Source: Streptosporangiaceae bacterium
GTDB taxonomy: Bacteria; Actinomycetota; Actinomycetes; Streptosporangiales; Streptosporangiaceae
Reading direction: 5' to 3'
Assembly (NCBI GenBank): GCA_019239975.1
Contig: JAFAZE010000040.1
Span: 183,750-247,749 of the forward strand
DNA length: 64,000 nucleotides
In this document: positions 1 through 8,800 of the stretch, in pieces
Layout of the letters: every line of letters starts with the position of its first letter
How positions within the stretch are numbered: position 1 is the stretch's first letter
Made by a program: the position numbers and the translations under genes
The notes under the pieces: model-generated
Told to the model about the DNA's origin: nothing
The model's input: only the letters and a program-made list of their open reading frames with translations
Database searches by the model: none

Positions 1-799
1 TGGAACCGAGGACGACGATCTGCGGTGCCTTCGCGGCCACCTGGTCGGCGGGTGCCTTGTAGGCGGTGACCTCGGCGGGGAAGATGTTCGAGTACACGGT
101 CTTCACGCCGAGCGCCTGCAGCATGGACTGCGCCTCCTGCACCGGCGGGTCGGCGAACGGGTCGTTGGCCATTGGGTAGGCCGCGGTCTTCGGCCGCTGG
201 CCGGCGGGCAGCGACTGGATCCAGTTCACGAACGGGACCATTTCGTCCTTGATGGGCAGGCTCACGTCGAACACGTTGTGATCGGCCTGGTTGGACGGGG
301 TGTTGAAGACGGCGGGAGCGCCGCCCGCGCCTTCCACGAACGCGTACCCGTAACGCGCGGCCACCGCGGACGAGGGGCCGGTCAGCAGTGAGGAGAACGG
401 CCCGAAGGCGAGGTCGACGTGGTCGGAAGCGAACAGGGTCTGGTAGTTCGTGACCACCTGGGTCGGGGAGCTGGCGTCGTTGAGGACCTTGATCTCAACC
501 TTGCGGCCCAGCAGGCCGCCGTTCTTGTTGACGTCGCTGGCCCACAAGTTGTAGCCGCGCTGGAAGGCTTGGCCGTCCGCGGAAAAGTCGCCGGTCAGCG
601 ACAAGGACGCGCCGACGACAATGGGCTTGCCCGAGCCCGAGTTCGAGGTATTGCCGCTGCTGCTGCTGTTGTTATTAGTGCTGCTGCTACCGCTGCTGCA
701 CGCCGCCAGAACGCCCGCGCAGAGCGCCGCGGCGGCGCCCAGGGCAAGAGCGTTTCTGGAGAACCGGTTGCTTGAAAACAACGGAAGGTCGGGTCTCAC
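1..799 (-). CDS. Branched-chain-type ABC transporter substrate-binding lipoprotein, C-terminus cut by window edge
   Basis: Extracellular ligand-binding lipoprotein of the Leu/Ile/Val-binding (periplasmic binding type I) family, presumed to feed an ABC importer encoded off the left edge. Translation starts at GTG 799, just after an AGGAGGG ribosome site. The N-terminus is basic, followed by a hydrophobic stretch and the lipobox LAAC with Cys at residue 34, then a Ser/Asn/Gly linker. The family pattern follows: IVVGASLSLTGDFSADGQ, YNLWASDVNKNGGLLGRKVE and the NDASSPTQVVTNYQ region. Only 23 nt separate it from the upstream dehydrogenase stop, so the two are probably one operon. The ligand is unknown; this family also carries amides, urea and aromatic compounds. 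Confidence 0.88.
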   Translation of the reverse strand, partial: MRPDLPLFSSNRFSRNALALGAAAALCAGVLAACSSGSSSTNNNSSSSGNTSNSGSGKPIVVGASLSLTGDFSADGQAFQRGYNLWASDVNKNGGLLGRKVEIKVLNDASSPTQVVTNYQTLFASDHVDLAFGPFSSLLTGPSSAVAARYGYAFVEGAGGAPAVFNTPSNQADHNVFDVSLPIKDEMVPFVNWIQSLPAGQRPKTAAYPMANDPFADPPVQEAQSMLQALGVKTVYSNIFPAEVTAYKAPADQVAAKAPQIVVLGS

Positions 800-822
800 G
801 CCCGGTCCCTCCTTTCTCCTCG

Positions 823-1761
823 TTAGTCTGCGCCGAGCCCGTCGGACACGTCCGCGTGCTCGCTCTCCAAGGTCAGGCCCGACGCCTCCGCCTGCTGCTG
901 GAGCAGCGCGGCGAAGTCACGGTCGCCGTAACCTCGCCCGATGAGGCTCTGGACGAGCTGGTACACGGCCGAGGCGACGGGCATTGGCACCTCGCGCTCC
1001 CGCGCCGCCGCCAGGCCAAGGTCGAAATCCTTGCGCAGCAGCGTCGCGGTGAACGTGGGCTCGAAGTCAAGGTTCACGTACGCCGGCGTCTTGTATCCGG
1101 TGAACAGCGAACCCATGACGCTCTTGTTCAGGCAGTCGAGGAACGCTTGACGGCTGATGCCGCCTCGTTCCGCGAGAACGGTCACCTCAGCCATGGACTG
1201 GGCGACCACGCCGAGGAAAAGGTTATGGCAGAGCTTGACCAGCCGTGCAACCTCCCCCTCGCCGACATAGGTCACTCCCCTGCCCAGCACATTCAGGTAG
1301 GGCTCCGCTATATCGAACGCGTCGCGTGGGCCCGACACCGCCGCGGTCATCTTCCCGGCCCGTACCACGCTGGGGTTGCCCATCACAGGTGCCGCGAGCA
1401 GCGCGGTGCCGCGCTCCGCGAGTTTCTCCCGGACCAGCGCTGATGCCTCCACGGACACCGTGGAGCAGTCCACCACGACCTTCGGCGCGGCGCTGCCCGA
1501 CATCAGCCCGCCGGGGCCGGTCAGGGCGCTGATCAGATCCTCGGGAGTACCGAGCGTGGTGAAGACGATCTCGCTTTCGGCAAGATCCTGCAACGATCCG
1601 GCGAGCTTCGCGCCCTTCTCGACGAGCGGGGCCGCCCTCGAGGCTGTGCGGTTATACACCGTGACGGCGCAGCCTCCGGCCAGCAGACGGCGCACCATCT
1701 CGGCGCCCATCCGCCCCGTGCCGAGCCATCCCAGCCAGCGAGCATCACCCTGTTCTGTCAT
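823..1761 (-). CDS. NAD(P)-dependent oxidoreductase, 3-hydroxyisobutyrate dehydrogenase family
   Basis: Soluble beta-hydroxyacid dehydrogenase of about 312 residues. The Rossmann glycine motif GWLGTGRMG lies near the N-terminus, followed by VTVYNRTASRAAPL. The substrate-side segment is APVMGNPSVVRAGKM, and the catalytic-lysine helix is RLVKLCHNLFLG. The frame is open further upstream, but ATG 1761 gives the normal family length and puts the glycine motif in the usual place. The gene lies between a LacI regulator and a transporter binding protein on the same strand, which suggests catabolism of an imported organic acid or sugar acid. The substrate cannot be read from sequence. Confidence 0.85.
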   Translation of the reverse strand: MTEQGDARWLGWLGTGRMGAEMVRRLLAGGCAVTVYNRTASRAAPLVEKGAKLAGSLQDLAESEIVFTTLGTPEDLISALTGPGGLMSGSAAPKVVVDCSTVSVEASALVREKLAERGTALLAAPVMGNPSVVRAGKMTAAVSGPRDAFDIAEPYLNVLGRGVTYVGEGEVARLVKLCHNLFLGVVAQSMAEVTVLAERGGISRQAFLDCLNKSVMGSLFTGYKTPAYVNLDFEPTFTATLLRKDFDLGLAAAREREVPMPVASAVYQLVQSLIGRGYGDRDFAALLQQQAEASGLTLESEHADVSDGLGAD

Positions 1762-2106
1762 ACCGCGTACGCCCCGATCCTGTGCACAATCGTTTGCATC
1801 CAGAGACTCCACCTCAGCCAGCGGTTTTGTCAACACGCTATGTCCAATCCGTTACACAGCCGTGCCAGAAGAGCGTCCTTCGCGCCCCTGAGCAGCCTCA
1901 TAACGCGGAACGCATCGCGCACACAGTTGCGCAAGACGCAAACGCGCCTGTCCGCAATCGATGACTTCCGGCCCCCAACGCACAGACCATCCCAGTTCCT
2001 ACCATCTGCAATCGAATGCAGCCGATACTGCTGTCACAGCGGCATTACGGAGGAGCCTGGCACGGAGGGAGCCTGGCTATGGCGGAACCGAAGCGGAGCG
2101 CGCGGG
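1762..2106 (-). promoter_or_regulatory. Leader of the dehydrogenase/binding-protein operon with candidate operators
   Basis: No gene is visible in this 345-nt gap. On the minus strand a TTGACA-like box lies near 1830. Two partly symmetric sites fit the style of LacI-family operators: TTGCG-5-CGCAA at 1927-1941 and a TGTGCACA palindrome at 1782-1789. Binding by the adjacent LacI protein is inference only. Confidence 0.3.
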
Positions 2107-3201
2107 CTAACGCGACCTCAGGCGGGCAGAGCCCCCAGGGAGGACAGAGACGGATGCGCTGGGCTGGTCGTCCGCCGTGGGGGCGGCGGTGGACCTGCGG
2201 ACCACCAGCTCGGGAGCCAGGTACAGGATCTTCACCGGGCTGTCGGCCTCACTGATCCGCTCCAGCAGGAGCTGCGCGGCCTCCGTTCCGAGCTGATAGT
2301 GGGGAAAGCGGACCGTGGAGAGCGGGGGGCGCAGCCGGTCGATGAACGGCATGTCGTTGAAGCCGATCACGGAGATGTCGTCCGGGCACCGCAGCCCGGC
2401 CTCGTCCAGCGCGGCGTAGCATCCCACGGCGAGCATGTCGTTGGCCGCGGCGATCGCGGTGCACCCCGTGTCCTGCGCCAGAAGCTCGTGACAGCAGCGC
2501 AGCCCTTCCTCGATCGTGTAGCCGGCGGCGTAGACCACCGGGCTCTGATCCGGGTCCAGCCCGTTCGACCGCAGGCCTTCCGTGAAACCGCGCAGCCGGC
2601 TGACGCCGGTCGAGATCTCCTGCGGCCCCGCGATGTGCGCGATTCGGGTGTGCCCCAGCCGGGCCAGGTGCGACACGGCGGTCCTGGTGCCCTGCTCGTT
2701 GTCCACGGAGACCGAGGAGAACGGGTAGTCCTGCGCCGTGCGGTTCATCAGCACCACTGGCAGCTCCGCCGCCGCGGCTTCGTCGAGCACCGGGTTGTGC
2801 AGGGTCGCCGTCGCGAGCACGAAGCCGTCGACGTGGCGCGCTCGCATCTGGTCGAACACCATGCGCTCGCGTCTCGCGTCACCGTCGGTGTTGCCCAGCA
2901 GCGCGACATAGCCCTTCTCGGCCAGCCGGTCCTCGAGGCCGCGGACGATCGGCGGGAACAGCGGGTTGTTGAGGTCGGGGATGAGAACCCCAACGGTGTA
3001 CGACCGCCTGGTGCGCAGCGACCGCGCGACCGGATTCGGCCGGTAGCCGAGCCGCGCAGCCGCATCGGCGACCCGTTTCGCGGTGTCCTCGCTGACCAGG
3101 AGGCGAGTCTCCGGGTTGAGCGCGCGCGATGCGGTAGCCGGGTGCACACGGGCCGCAGCCGCCACGTCCCGCAGCGTCGCGGGCCGACCGGACTTTGTCA
3201 T
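2107..3201 (-). CDS. LacI-family transcriptional regulator
   Basis: Repressor-type regulator of 364 residues. The N-terminal helix-turn-helix and hinge are clear: TLRDVAAAARVHPATASRAL, then a periplasmic-binding-protein-like effector domain with YTVGVLIPDLNNPLFPPIV, an AAANDMLAVGCYAAL segment and ISVIGFNDMPFIDRLRPPLS. ATG 3201 is chosen because it has an AGGGAG ribosome site and gives the usual short leader before the HTH; the frame is open 20 codons further. It is transcribed towards the dehydrogenase and binding-protein genes, its likely targets. Two related palindromes around its start suggest self-regulation. Confidence 0.93.
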   Translation of the reverse strand: MTKSGRPATLRDVAAAARVHPATASRALNPETRLLVSEDTAKRVADAAARLGYRPNPVARSLRTRRSYTVGVLIPDLNNPLFPPIVRGLEDRLAEKGYVALLGNTDGDARRERMVFDQMRARHVDGFVLATATLHNPVLDEAAAAELPVVLMNRTAQDYPFSSVSVDNEQGTRTAVSHLARLGHTRIAHIAGPQEISTGVSRLRGFTEGLRSNGLDPDQSPVVYAAGYTIEEGLRCCHELLAQDTGCTAIAAANDMLAVGCYAALDEAGLRCPDDISVIGFNDMPFIDRLRPPLSTVRFPHYQLGTEAAQLLLERISEADSPVKILYLAPELVVRRSTAAPTADDQPSASVSVLPGGSARLRSR

Positions 3202-3219
3202 CGTGCTCCCTGGTCCCCG

Positions 3220-3275
3220 TCCCGGTGGGAAGGAATTCGCTGTTCCCGCTCGAAAAGACAACTATCCCACTGGGA
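3220..3275. promoter_or_regulatory. Twin palindromes upstream of lacI-type gene
   Basis: TCCCGGTGGGA at 3220-3230 and TCCCACTGGGA at 3265-3275 are the same site (TCCCACYGGGA) in opposite orientation, 45 bp apart, immediately before the LacI-family start. The position and symmetry fit an autoregulatory operator pair that allows looping. The sites are seen directly; the binding protein is inferred. Confidence 0.5.
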
Positions 3276-3373
3276 AAGACGATAGGACAAACTGAGCGCG
3301 ATATTCACCCTGTCTCCCCTCCCGCACCAACATTACCTTGAAGGCGCACTTGACGCAGGTGGAACGCATCTGA

Positions 3374-3862
3374 TCACGACTCCCGAACGGGCGCCGGCAA
3401 TGAGAGTGAATGCGCCATGCCCGCGCAGCCGCGGACCTGTAAGAGTGACGGAATCGGGCTTACGGCCGCGGCCACCACCTGGCCGGGCACTTGCGGCGTG
3501 AGCACGCGGGAAAGTACCTCGCGGTGGGTCGGGACCGCCTCAGCGTGCCGGTGCTGCCCGGCCTCGGTCAGCACGACGTACACGCCGCGCCTGTCCATGT
3601 CGCAGGCGCAGCGCTCCACCAGGCCATGCCGCGCGAGCCGGTCGACGAGCCTGGACAGCGCACTCTGGCTCAGGTGTACCGCCTCGGCGAGGTCCTGGGA
3701 ACGCGCCTTGCGTTCGGGGCTCTCGGCGAGCCTCTCGAGAACCTCGAAGTCACTGACGCCCAGCCCGTGGCGCTCACCAAGCTCGTGTTCGAGCGCCGCG
3801 CACGCAGCAGCGTGACAGGCGGCCACCTGCCGCCAGGCCGTCACCACCGCATCTCGTTCCAT
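3374..3862 (-). CDS. MarR-family transcriptional regulator
   Basis: Winged-helix dimeric regulator of 162 residues. The DNA-reading part is visible in VSDFEVLERLAESPERKAR, then LAEAVHLSQSALSRLVDRLA and the wing ERCACDMDRRGVYVVLTEAG. The start ATG 3862 is preferred over upstream in-frame codons because those would cross the divergent promoter. It is divergent from the MFS efflux gene 87 nt away, with a perfect 12-bp inverted repeat between them. The usual arrangement is repression of both genes until a drug-like ligand binds. Confidence 0.9.
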   Translation of the reverse strand: MERDAVVTAWRQVAACHAAACAALEHELGERHGLGVSDFEVLERLAESPERKARSQDLAEAVHLSQSALSRLVDRLARHGLVERCACDMDRRGVYVVLTEAGQHRHAEAVPTHREVLSRVLTPQVPGQVVAAAVSPIPSLLQVRGCAGMAHSLSLPAPVRES

Positions 3863-3886
3863 GGGCGCATGATAGCGCCACGGCAG

Positions 3887-3923
3887 ACTAGATGCAAATA
3901 CATTAATTGCGTTTGCATCTAGT
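3887..3923. promoter_or_regulatory. Probable MarR operator, perfect 12-bp inverted repeat
   Basis: ACTAGATGCAAA at 3887-3898 is repeated as its exact reverse complement at 3912-3923, with 13 nt between that contain ATTAAT. A third, imperfect half-site (TGCATATAGTCTGA) follows at 3933-3946. The site fills the divergent marR/MFS promoter region, so one regulator could control both directions. Confidence 0.75.
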
Positions 3924-3949
3924 GCTTGGGCATGCATATAGTCTGAGGC

Positions 3950-5515
3950 ATGTCGTCAATCACAAGCCAGCGCTGGACCCCACGGCTGTGGGGTACCCTC
4001 ATGGTGCTCGGCGGCGCACTGTGCCTCGACGCCCTCGACGTGTCGATGGTCGGCGTCGCGCTCCCGTCCATCCGGTCCGCGCTCGGCCTCAACACGTCCT
4101 CGCTCCAGTGGATCGTCAGCGGCTACGTGCTCGGCTACGGCGGCCTCCTGCTCCTCGGCGGCCGGGCCGCCGACCTGCTCGGCCGCAGGCGGGTCTTCCT
4201 CACCGCGGTCGGCGTGTTCGCGGTCGTCTCGCTGTTCGGCGGCCTGGTCAGCACGCCGGGCCTGCTGATCGCCGCCCGCTTCATCAAGGGCATCGCCGCG
4301 GCGTTCACCGCCCCCGCCAGCATGTCGCTGCTGACCACGACGTTCCCTGAGGGGCCCATGCGCAACCGGGCCTTCAGCATCTACACGGTCTTCGGCGCCA
4401 GCGGGTTCTCGCTCGGCCTGGTCCTGTCCGGCGTGCTCACCGAGGTCAGCTGGCGCTGGACGCTGCTCGTGCCGGCACCGGTCGCGCTGGTTGTCCTCGC
4501 CGCAGGGGTCTGGCTGATCCCCCGCGGCGAGCGCGCCGACCGCGCGGGCCGCAGGTTCGACGTGCCGGGCGCGGTTACCGTGACCGCCGCGATGCTGCTG
4601 CTCGTCTACACGGTTGTCACCGCTCAGCAGGCCGGCTGGGGGTCGGCCAGGACCATCGGCTCGTTCGCTGGCGTGGCGGTACTGCTCGCCGCGTTCGCCG
4701 CGATCGAGCGGCGCAGCGAGGACCCGCTTGTGCCGTTCGGCATCTTCCGCTCCGCCGCGCTGCGGCGCGCGAACATCGGCGCGGTGACCCTGTTCGGCAC
4801 CTATATCTCGTTCCAGTTCCTTGTCACCCAGTACCTGCAGAGCCTGGCCGGCTGGTCGGCGCTCACCACGGCGCTGGCGTTCCTTCCGGCCGGGGTCATA
4901 GTCGCCGTGCTGTCCACCCGGATGGCGTCGCTGCTCGGCCGCTTCGGGACGGCAAGGCTGTCCGCGGTCGCGTTCGGCTGCCTGGTCATCGCCTATGCGG
5001 TGTTCCTGCGGGCGGGCACCCGTCCTGACTACCCCGCGGTGATGCTGCCGACGATGCTGCTTGTCGGCCTGGCGTTCGGGCTCGGCTTCTCCTCGCTCAG
5101 CGTGGCCGCCACGGCGGGGGTCCCCAACGAGGAGCAGGGGCTCGCCGCCAGCCTGTTCCAGACGTCCTTCCAGGTGGGCGGCGCCGTGGTTCTCGCGGTC
5201 GTCACGGCTGTCGTGGACGCCGGCGGCGCCAGCAAGCTGACCTCGCCGTCCGCGGTGCTCGGGGCGTACCGGCCGGCGCTCGGCCTCATCACCGGCGTCG
5301 CGGCGGTTGGCGCGCTCGTCGCGCTGAGCGGCCTGCGGCGGCGGCCGGCCGAGGTGGCGGTCCCGTCGGCGGTGGCCGTCCCGGCGGCGGTGGCCGTCCC
5401 GGCGGCAGTGGCGGCGGGGCCCGGCCAGTCCGCGACCGCGGAAGCCGCCTCGGAGCGCCTCGGGGAGGACCGCGACGATGTCCGCGCGCAGGCCGTCCGG
5501 GCCGACGCCCGCTAA
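3950..5515 (+). CDS. MFS transporter, DHA2 (14-TM drug:H+ antiporter) type
   Basis: Inner-membrane efflux pump of 521 residues. The motif LDALDVSMVGVALPSI lies in helix 1 (residues 26-41), followed by the loop motif GGRAADLLGRRR (residues 70-81). Many hydrophobic segments follow, consistent with about 14 helices, and the length fits the DHA2/EmrB-QacA family. The C-terminal tail holds three near-identical VAVPAA repeats encoded by 18-bp DNA repeats, probably a cytoplasmic low-complexity tail. Control by the divergent MarR is likely. The exported compound is unknown. Confidence 0.92.
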   Translation: MSSITSQRWTPRLWGTLMVLGGALCLDALDVSMVGVALPSIRSALGLNTSSLQWIVSGYVLGYGGLLLLGGRAADLLGRRRVFLTAVGVFAVVSLFGGLVSTPGLLIAARFIKGIAAAFTAPASMSLLTTTFPEGPMRNRAFSIYTVFGASGFSLGLVLSGVLTEVSWRWTLLVPAPVALVVLAAGVWLIPRGERADRAGRRFDVPGAVTVTAAMLLLVYTVVTAQQAGWGSARTIGSFAGVAVLLAAFAAIERRSEDPLVPFGIFRSAALRRANIGAVTLFGTYISFQFLVTQYLQSLAGWSALTTALAFLPAGVIVAVLSTRMASLLGRFGTARLSAVAFGCLVIAYAVFLRAGTRPDYPAVMLPTMLLVGLAFGLGFSSLSVAATAGVPNEEQGLAASLFQTSFQVGGAVVLAVVTAVVDAGGASKLTSPSAVLGAYRPALGLITGVAAVGALVALSGLRRRPAEVAVPSAVAVPAAVAVPAAVAAGPGQSATAEAASERLGEDRDDVRAQAVRADAR

Positions 5516-5549
5516 GGCAGGAAGCTGACACCAGCCGAACAAAGAGCGC

Positions 5550-5586
5550 CCGGTGGTTCCGGCGGGCGACGTGCCGGAACCACCGG
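5550..5586 (+). terminator. Strong hairpin after the MFS gene
   Basis: CCGGTGGTTCCGGC (5550-5563) pairs perfectly with 5573-5586 across a 9-nt loop, 35 nt past the MFS stop. No U-tract follows, as is common for actinobacterial terminators. Confidence 0.7.
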
Positions 5587-5620
5587 ACGCGGTCTGTGAG
5601 CGGCCAGGCGACCGGGTAGC

Positions 5621-5663
5621 GGTCAGGCCACGGTGACGGTCAGGCCACGGTGACGGTCAGGCC
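5621..5663. repeat. 17-bp tandem repeat, 2.5 copies
   Basis: GGTCAGGCCACGGTGAC at 5621-5637 is repeated at 5638-5654 and partly at 5655-5663. It lies in the 327-nt gap 5516-5842, which otherwise holds only the terminator and the mannosidase leader. Confidence 0.8.
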
Positions 5664-5842
5664 GTTATCGGCGGGTTTCTCGTTACCAGGCACCTGGCCG
5701 GTGGTTTGTCGGACCCGATCATTATGGCGAGGGGTGCTGACATTTTCGGGGCCGGTGGCTGACGTCCAGCCGGCCGGCCAGGAGCCGCCAGCCTGCCGCG
5801 TGAACAGCGCCCGGGACCGTGCCGCCATGCGACGATGGTTGA

Positions 5843-8800
5843 ATGCGGATCACTGGCGTCGAGTCCACCAGCCTGTTCCGGGGCACCGCCCAGCGGCCAC
5901 TGCAGATCGTAAGGGTCACGATCGTCAACGACGGGCCCAGCGCCGTCGCGAGCGCCGCCGTGACGATAGGCGGCCCCGGAGCGGGAACCACAGCGCCGTT
6001 CAGTATTACTGATCTTGATCCTGGCCAGCAGCGGACCGCCGAGGTGCCGGTGGAGGTCGCCGCGCACTGTCAGCCAGGCACCGTGCGGCCGGTCACGGTC
6101 ATCGCGGAGAAATCCGGCCCCGGGCACGGGCCGGGCAACCGGGAGACCGTGCACACCCGCACGGAGCGGCAGGCCGAGGTCACCGTCGCGGAGGCGGGCT
6201 GGACGATGTGGATGGTCAGCCACTTCCACTACGACCCGGTCTGGTGGACCACGCAGGGCCAGTTCACCGAGGCCCGGCTCGTGCTGCCGGACGAGGACGG
6301 CAGCCTGCCGGACACGAGGACCGCGTTTGAGCTTGTCCAGCTTCACCTGGAGAAGGCGCGCCGTGACCCGGACTACAAGTTCGTGCTGGCGGAGATCGAC
6401 TACCTGAAGCCGCACTTCGACGCCTACCCGCAGGACCGCGCCGACCTGCGCCGGCTGATCGCGGACGGCAGGGTGGAGATCGTGGGCGGCACCTACAACG
6501 AACCCAACACCAACCTTACCAGCGCCGAATCCACCATCCGCAACGCCGTCCACGGCGCCGGGTTCCAGCGCGGCGTGCTCGGCGCGGACCCGCGGTCCGC
6601 GTGGATGCTCGACGCGTTCGGGCACGATCCCGGATTCCCGGGCCTGATGGCCGCGGCCGGCCTCACGTCCTCCTCCTGGGCGCGCGGGCCGTTCCATCAG
6701 TGGGGCCCGGAGGACAACAACCGCATGCAGTTCGCAAGCGAGTTCGAGTGGCTCTCCCCCGACGGCCGCGGCCTGCTCACCAGCTACATGACCAACCACT
6801 ACGGGGCAGGCTGGGGGCTGCACAGCGGTGCGGACCTGGCCGCCGCCGAGGCCGAGGCGTACCGCCAGTTCACCTTGCTCGCCGAGGTCGCCGCGACGCG
6901 GAACGTGATGCTGCCGGTTGGCGCCGACCACGTGATACCTGCCAGGTGGGTCACCGACATTCACCGCGACTGGAACGAGCGCTACCTGTGGCCGCGGTTC
7001 GTGACCGCCATTCCGCGCGAGTTCTTCGCCGCCGTCCGGGCCGAGGCGGAAAGCCGCGACATCTGGATCACGCCGCAAACCCGCGACATGAACCCGGTGT
7101 ACACCGGCAAGGATGTCTCCTACACCGACACAAAGCAGGCGCAGCGGGCGGGCGAGACCGCGGTAGCCGAGGGCGAGCGGCTGGCCACGCTGGCCTGGCT
7201 GGGCGGCGCCCCGTTCCCGGCCGAGTCGCTCGACAAGGCGTGGCGCCAGCTCGCCTACGGCGCGCATCACGACGCGATCACCGGAACCGAGTCCGACCAG
7301 GTGTACCTGGACCTGCTCAGCGGCTGGCGCGAGGCATGGGAACGCGGGGACTCGGCACGCCGCGCCGCGATCGCGGCGCTGACGGGCGGCGGCGGCCGGC
7401 AGGCTGCCGTCGTCAACGGGCTGGCGCGGGAACGGAACGCCATGGCCACGGTCACAGTTGAGCTGCCTGAGCCTGGGACGCGCTGGCTGGTCATCCGCGA
7501 CGAGGCCGGCGCGGAGGTCCCGGCCCTGGCGGAGGGTGTGCGGCGGCACGGGGACGGATCGCTCGCCGGGGTGACGCTGACCTTCCGCGCGGCGGCCGTG
7601 CCCGCGCTCGGGTACCGGTCCTACCGCCTGGAGCCCAGCGCGGAACCCGGGACGCCAGGGGAACGGTCCTGGTCAGACGTACCTGGAACGGCGATCGAGA
7701 ACGAGGCGTACCTGGTGACCGCCGACCCCGAGCGCGGCGGCACGCTCAGCGTCACCGACAAGCGGTCCGGGGAGGCGGTGCTGCGCGGGCCCGGCAACGA
7801 ACTGCTGCTGCAGGACGAGTACGACAAGCATCCCCGCTGGGGTGAGGGACCGTGGCACCTGTCGCCGCGCGGGCCAGGGCGGGGGTCGGCCGCCGCGCCC
7901 GCGCGGGTGCGCGCCCAGCGGTCGCCGGCCGGCTCACGGCTCATGGCCGAATTCAGCCTGGGCGACCTGGCGATCACCCAGGAAACGGTGCTGTGGGACG
8001 GCGCGGAGCGCGTCGAGTTCCGGACCCACGTCAGCGGGTCCATCGGCAAGGACCGGCTGCTGCGGGTGCGTTTCCCGGCGGGCGTTCCCGGCGCGCTGCC
8101 GCTCTACCAGACGGCGACCGCGGTGATCGGGCGGCCGTTTGGCGCGCCCGAGGCGGACACGGCCAGGCACTGGTACACCCTGGACAACCCGGCCAACCAG
8201 TGGTTCGGGCTCGGCTCGGCGGCCCGGGTGGAGCTCGAGGTCTCCGGCCGTGGCCGGCTGAGGCAGGCGATCGGCGTGGCCGAGGTGATCCCGCCACTTC
8301 AGCCAAACGGGCACCGGAATCTCGTCCGGGACGTGATCACCGCCCTGGCGGCGGCCGGCGTCACGGCCACCTGCTCCCGTGCCGACGGTTCCCGTTACGG
8401 ATCGGTGGACACGGACTCGAACCTGCCCGACGTGCGAATCGCGCTCGGCGGCCCGGCGGACAACCCGTTCACCGCCGAGGTGCTCGCGGCGGCCGACCCG
8501 TCGCACGCCAAGCGGCTCGCCGCGCTGCTCGCTGACGGCGACACCGCCCGGCTGTGGGTGCCGGCCGCCCGGTCACGCGAGGACGCGTTCGCGCCCGGCG
8601 CGGACTTGCGCGGCGCGCGGGACCTGCCGGTGCTGATCGTGGCCGGCGGGGACCCGGCCGCCCTCGCCGCCGCCCTCGCCGGGCTGGCGGACGATATGGC
8701 CGACGCCGAGATCGGGGCCTCAGCCGCCGCCCCGACGGCCGCCGGCGACGACGTCTACGAGGCACCGCTGGCCGACCGGTCGGTGGCGCTGTTCAACCAG

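Noticed and set aside
3956..5542. 528-codon open frame on the minus strand
   Set aside because: It is the antisense of the MFS gene. Its protein is Arg/Gly/His-rich without any domain, while the plus strand has clear transporter motifs.
5657..7549. 630-codon minus-strand frame
   Set aside because: Antisense shadow of the GH38 gene with low-complexity composition and no recognisable domain.
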